Below are positions 6,245-6,295 of a stretch of DNA of 6,295 bases, piece by piece. The DNA is taken from positions 1 through 6,295 of the forward strand of contig JANYGR010000004.1 of NCBI GenBank assembly GCA_025359355.1, given 5' to 3'. Within the stretch, counting starts at the first letter, position 1, and each line of letters opens with the position of its first letter. The notes under the pieces are model-generated. The model saw nothing but the letters and a program-made list of their open reading frames with translations. It was not told the DNA's origin and did not search any database. The translations under genes and the position numbers were made by a program. Origin of the DNA: Bacteroidota bacterium. Lineage in GTDB: Bacteria > Bacteroidota > Bacteroidia > B-17B0 > Aurantibacillaceae.

Positions 6245-6295
6245 TTGTTTATATTCTGTTTAATTTGTTCCGAATAATTAGCCTATTTCATAATA

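Larger units (their letters stand above)
5917..6295. other. Noncoding region after the operon
   Basis: This 379-bp stretch has no large gene on either strand. It is very A+T-rich. It contains three hairpins (5949-5982, 6044-6062, 6085-6124), a repeated TTTTAACGTAAAA (6031-6043 and 6066-6078), and one short hydrophobic ORF on the minus strand (6134-6244). The first hairpin could end the plus-strand operon. The third has the features of a terminator for transcription entering from the right. Stretches containing TCGAACC at 6008-6014 and 6148-6154 recall an antisense tRNA T-arm, but no cloverleaf forms. Confidence 0.6.

Noticed and set aside
6244..6267. TTTG ... TAATTTG as a plus-strand promoter leading out of the window
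   Set aside because: The spacing is about 13 bp and the -7 element lacks one base of TAnnTTTG, so it does not meet the Bacteroidetes promoter pattern.

Overview
The window is A+T-rich DNA that reads as a member of the Bacteroidetes, most likely a flavobacterium. Four observations support this. The first gene is preceded by a match to the Bacteroidetes-type promoter (TTTG, 18 bp, TAACTTTG). None of the genes has a recognisable Shine-Dalgarno sequence. The proteins are rich in Lys, Asn and Ile. The polysaccharide co-polymerase/tyrosine kinase ends in the Tyr-Gly-rich tail common in that phylum. The genus cannot be named from this sequence.

Layout: positions 1-47 hold a promoter and a short leader. 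Positions 48-5916 hold five plus-strand genes packed end to end. They are a Wza-like polysaccharide export lipoprotein (48-800), a Wzc-like co-polymerase fused to a BY-kinase (802-3237, TTG start), a dTDP-4-dehydrorhamnose 3,5-epimerase RmlC (3228-3770), a WecA/TagO-family polyprenyl-phosphate sugar-1-phosphate transferase (3770-4852), and a membrane-anchored GH23 lytic transglycosylase (4849-5916, GTG start). Consecutive genes are separated by 1 bp or overlap by 10, 1 and 4 bp, so the set looks like one translationally coupled operon. Positions 5917-6295 contain no large gene. They hold a weak plus-strand terminator-like hairpin, a second small hairpin flanked by a 13-bp repeat, a strong hairpin whose U-tract lies on the minus strand, and a possible 36-codon minus-strand ORF that would end just before that terminator.

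How the genes fit together (inference from family knowledge): the WecA-like enzyme would start a polysaccharide on undecaprenyl phosphate. RmlC would supply, or help supply, a rhamnose-type deoxysugar nucleotide. Wzc would control polymerisation and export through its kinase cycle, and Wza would form the outer-membrane export channel. The lytic transglycosylase could open or remodel peptidoglycan for the trans-envelope complex. The window has no glycosyltransferases, flippase, polymerase, Wzb-type phosphatase or other rml genes. This is therefore the export/initiation part of a surface-polysaccharide (capsule/EPS/O-antigen-type) system, and the rest must be encoded elsewhere. I see no mobile elements, CRISPR arrays, rRNA or convincing tRNA. 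No wholly new system is evident. The least explained parts are the 3' noncoding region and the coupling of a peptidoglycan lyase to the polysaccharide operon.
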